A DNA stretch of 64,000 bases from an uncultured Eubacteriales bacterium. GTDB taxonomy: Bacteria; Bacillota; Clostridia; Oscillospirales; Acutalibacteraceae. A program made the translations under genes and the position numbers. The notes under the pieces were generated by a model. The model was not told the origin of the DNA. It saw only the letters and a list, made by a program, of their open reading frames with translations, and made no database searches. The DNA is taken from assembly GCA_934728355.1 (NCBI GenBank), contig CAKVEA010000002.1, forward strand, positions 124,001-188,000. Direction: 5' to 3'. Of this stretch, positions 61,493-64,000 are shown one piece after another; the stretch's first letter is position 1; the number at the start of each line of letters is the position of its first letter.

Positions 61493-64000
61493 TTACTGAG
61501 TATACCCACTGGAAGTAAAAGTTGTATTTTTAGATTTTTCAGTAAACAGTGATCCGTTGAAATATAAATTTGCTTTATCAGTTATAACTTTATAACTCGT
61601 GCCACTGTATACACTTCCCAAAAGAATAGACCCGGAAGTTACGGATAACCTCACATTTGTTCCTCCAGCGGCATCACTGCCAATTTGAAATGATGGATGA
61701 TTATAAGCTTGCAATGAATTTGTTCCTTCACTGGTCACATAAATTTCCATGGGAGCATTACCAGAAATATATCCAAGAGTACACCAATCATAAGCTTTAA
61801 GAACTAAATCTTTAAATTTGACTTTTATAGTTTTAGTAGTTGAATAAGTATTTTCAAAAATTATTGAAGGAGTACTCGAACTTGTTCCTGTAAAAGTTCC
61901 CGTTAATACATAAGTGCCCGTAAACGAAGTCATACTCGAAGAATCGGAAGGATAATAATATCCGTCAGGTGTTATTTTAATACTTGGATTTGAAGAATTT
62001 ATAGTAAATACTTTAGTGTTTCCTACGATAATTTCTTCTAAAACTGCCAAATTAAGAACTCCGTCTTTCAAAACAACCGTATAATTCGACTCGTCGGATG
62101 TAAAATAACTTGCACTTGAAGCTGCTTCACCACTTTTAGAAATAGTCACGGGAGATGAAGATGTAGGTACTGTCTCTGACTTTATTCCTATTTTACTTCC
62201 TGATTTTAAACCTTTTGTATTAATAGATCCTCCGGAAACCAAATAAAGATTATCGCTAGCAGTTCCAAAAGTATTGCCGTTTACAGTAACCACACCGCTT
62301 AAAGATAATGTTCCATTTTTATTTTGATAAACCCCAGAACCGTAACCGGTAAGTGAGCCGCTACCTGATCCGGTTAAACTTTTGTTGTTTGTTATACTGC
62401 AATCTGTTATTGTCATGGTACTTTCATTAAATACACCTGCTGACTGACATATAGTAGAATGACCTGAAGTTTTAGAAAAAGTATTGTCGTAAATTTTGCA
62501 ATTCGTTAAATTAGTAATCGCACCGGATTCGGAGCAATATACACCTACACCATAAAAGTTTAATGTAATTGTCGAAGAGTTTTTAGGTAAAATAGTGTTT
62601 CCGTGGATATTACAATTAATAACATCAACCGTTCCTCCACCTTTATTGCAAATGCCAACACCTCTTCCGTACGTATTTCCTGAAACTTCAGACCTATTAT
62701 TTACAATCTCTACATTTTTTATTGTTGCAGAAACTGTGTTTGATATATAAATCGCTGCACCATTTTTAGCATTGCAATGCTGAATAGTAACATTTTCTAC
62801 ACTCAAACTTTTTCCTTTTGTTCCTGCCCAAAATCCGCCACCACCTCCGGTATTTGCAATATCTGAACCATCTATCACAAGATTGGATCCTGTTTCGCCT
62901 TTAATACTACAATTATTTTTTATGTTAATCATAGCATTATTGACTGTAAAATTCTTCTTTATTGTTAAACTCTTTCCATAAGGTACAATTATACTTTCGT
63001 CTCCGGAGTAAAGATTATATTCAGAATCCAAATAAATTATTTTTTTATTATGAATTATATTAACCGCATCGGAAAGCTTTGTTATTGCATTACCCGAAGA
63101 ATTCAAAACTTTATTTGTATGACTTGAATCAGTATAAAAATATCCTTGTGTAGTTTGACTTCCTGCCGATCCGTAATAGTAGTAATAATTTGGTGGATAT
63201 TCAAGTTGCAAATCTCCACCGGAGCTTTTAGATACATAATAGTCTTCATTATCTGAAAAAAAGTAGTCTATTGTTGAAGTCGCTTTGCTACTTGGAGAAA
63301 ATACAACAGGAGAGTTAAGTGTGGGATTGACTTGTGAAGTAATCCCGATATAGCTTCCTGATGATAAATCTTTTGTGGACATTTGGCAATTTTTAGATAT
63401 TTGAATATTACTTGGGATTTCAGTATTTGAATATTTATAAATATTATCTTTTACAATTACTTTTCCTTTCACAGTCATGTTACCTGAAGAAGACCAACTT
63501 ACCGCTCCTCCACTTGAATCAGTATTTGCAACAGATACCACTTGATTTCCTGAAATTTCAGTTTCATTTAAAACTAAATTTCCATAATAAAATCCAACTG
63601 CACTTGCAAATGAATCTTTACCTGAAGACAAAGCCGACACAACATTATTTGAAATTGTGCAGCGCGTTAAAGTTGCTGTTCCTGTACTTAATCCGTAAAT
63701 CGCTCCACCAACCGAAGAGCCACTTTGAGAATAAATACCATTTCCTGAAATTACACTGTCAGTAGCAACCAAATCACCGCTCATCATTCCAATCGCTCCT
63801 CCGTATGATGTGCTACTGGAAGTAGCATTTCCGACATTATCACATATTTTTGTGTTACTTAAAGTGATAACATTTCCATCTTGACCAACCAAATTAATTG
63901 CTACTCCAAAACAACTTTCGTATTTGGATTTATGATTCTTTACAATTATATTTTGAGTACCACTGTAACCTTTTAAAGTCAAGCTTCCACCATTTATGAA
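61493..64000 (-). CDS. Large right-handed beta-helix surface/secreted protein, 5' end beyond the window
   Basis: The frame is open to the window edge, so the start is outside; at least 835 residues are visible. It is rich in Ser, Thr, Gly and Asn, with repeated right-handed beta-helix coils such as TLTRCTISNNVV, ATIKNVEIVNNRS and VDVINCNIHGNTI. Two copies of a longer module occur: STKDLSSGSYIGITSQ... (near 63200-63380) and NTKGLKSGSKIGIKSE... (near 62040-62225), each ending in a YF.SD...Y.V strand. The last 170 residues form a different beta-rich domain. I see no LPXTG or SLH anchor. Such proteins are adhesins or polysaccharide-active enzymes; no catalytic motif is evident. Confidence 0.8.
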   Translation of the reverse strand, partial: FINGGSLTLKGYSGTQNIIVKNHKSKYESCFGVAINLVGQDGNVITLSNTKICDNVGNATSSSTSYGGAIGMMSGDLVATDSVISGNGIYSQSGSSVGGAIYGLSTGTATLTRCTISNNVVSALSSGKDSFASAVGFYYGNLVLNETEISGNQVVSVANTDSSGGAVSWSSSGNMTVKGKVIVKDNIYKYSNTEIPSNIQISKNCQMSTKDLSSGSYIGITSQVNPTLNSPVVFSPSSKATSTIDYFFSDNEDYYVSKSSGGDLQLEYPPNYYYYYGSAGSQTTQGYFYTDSSHTNKVLNSSGNAITKLSDAVNIIHNKKIIYLDSEYNLYSGDESIIVPYGKSLTIKKNFTVNNAMINIKNNCSIKGETGSNLVIDGSDIANTGGGGGFWAGTKGKSLSVENVTIQHCNAKNGAAIYISNTVSATIKNVEIVNNRSEVSGNTYGRGVGICNKGGGTVDVINCNIHGNTILPKNSSTITLNFYGVGVYCSESGAITNLTNCKIYDNTFSKTSGHSTICQSAGVFNESTMTITDCSITNNKSLTGSGSGSLTGYGSGVYQNKNGTLSLSGVVTVNGNTFGTASDNLYLVSGGSINTKGLKSGSKIGIKSETVPTSSSPVTISKSGEAASSASYFTSDESNYTVVLKDGVLNLAVLEEIIVGNTKVFTINSSNPSIKITPDGYYYPSDSSSMTSFTGTYVLTGTFTGTSSSTPSIIFENTYSTTKTIKVKFKDLVLKAYDWCTLGYISGNAPMEIYVTSEGTNSLQAYNHPSFQIGSDAAGGTNVRLSVTSGSILLGSVYSGTSYKVITDKANLYFNGSLFTEKSKNTTFTSSGYTQ

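Noticed and set aside
1..64000. CRISPR array
   Set aside because: No regularly spaced direct repeats were seen anywhere in the window.

Overview
The window is about 64 kb of AT-rich DNA from an endospore-forming, low-GC Firmicute, most likely class Clostridia. The evidence is spo0A next to spoIVB, AddAB instead of RecBCD, aspS joined to gatCAB, a SufU-type scaffold domain, a DeoD/Nup nucleoside operon and TAA/TGA/TAG stops under the standard code. I cannot name the species.

Left edge (1-8.7 kb): the tail of a CwlD-like amidase and radA on +, converging on addA and addB on -, then tRNA-Pro(UGG) with its own promoter and terminator. From 8.75 to about 14 kb lies a small AT-rich island: a ribbon-helix-helix protein, two tandem paralogous m5C methyltransferases, a convergent HNH endonuclease and a decayed tyrosine recombinase. 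It is followed by about 1.1 kb of decayed DNA.

15.0-29.9 kb is the most unusual region: fifteen minus-strand genes, tightly spaced or overlapping on either side of one 1.2-kb break. In transcription order they are an ABC-2 exporter (ATPase and two permeases), a SufS-like cysteine desulfurase, a fusion of a SufU/IscU-like scaffold to a nucleotidyltransferase-like domain, [break holding an IS110-type transposase remnant], a radical SAM/SPASM enzyme, a second nucleotidyltransferase, an HprK-like P-loop protein, hisG-hisH-hisA-hisF-hisIE, a CYTH (triphosphate tunnel) enzyme and a secreted metallophosphoesterase. The five his genes reach only imidazole glycerol phosphate plus AICAR; hisB, hisC, hisD, a His phosphatase and hisZ are not in the window. 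I read this as a candidate specialised-metabolite or peptide-tailoring locus that draws on the histidine pathway and on mobilised sulfur, with its own exporter. The product is unknown.

30.5-33.6 kb: a tRNA with CAU anticodon, an ABC exporter and three tandem paralogous small genes. Each of these encodes a double-glycine type leader (VSGGA) followed by a four-Cys zinc-ribbon-like region.

33.6-45.5 kb is core genome: aspS-gatC-gatA-gatB, a LysM/G5/M23 cell-wall hydrolase, a TIGR04086-like membrane protein, an unknown secreted protein, spoIVB-spo0A and an unknown 254-residue protein. 45.6-61.4 kb is a long minus-strand series: parE-parC (topoisomerase IV type), deoB, a YczE-like membrane protein, deoD, the BmpA/NupNOPQ-type nucleoside transporter, deoC, deoA and ligA. 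Together these import nucleosides, split off the base and convert deoxyribose 1-phosphate to glyceraldehyde 3-phosphate and acetaldehyde. The right edge holds most of a large beta-helix surface or secreted protein that runs off the window.
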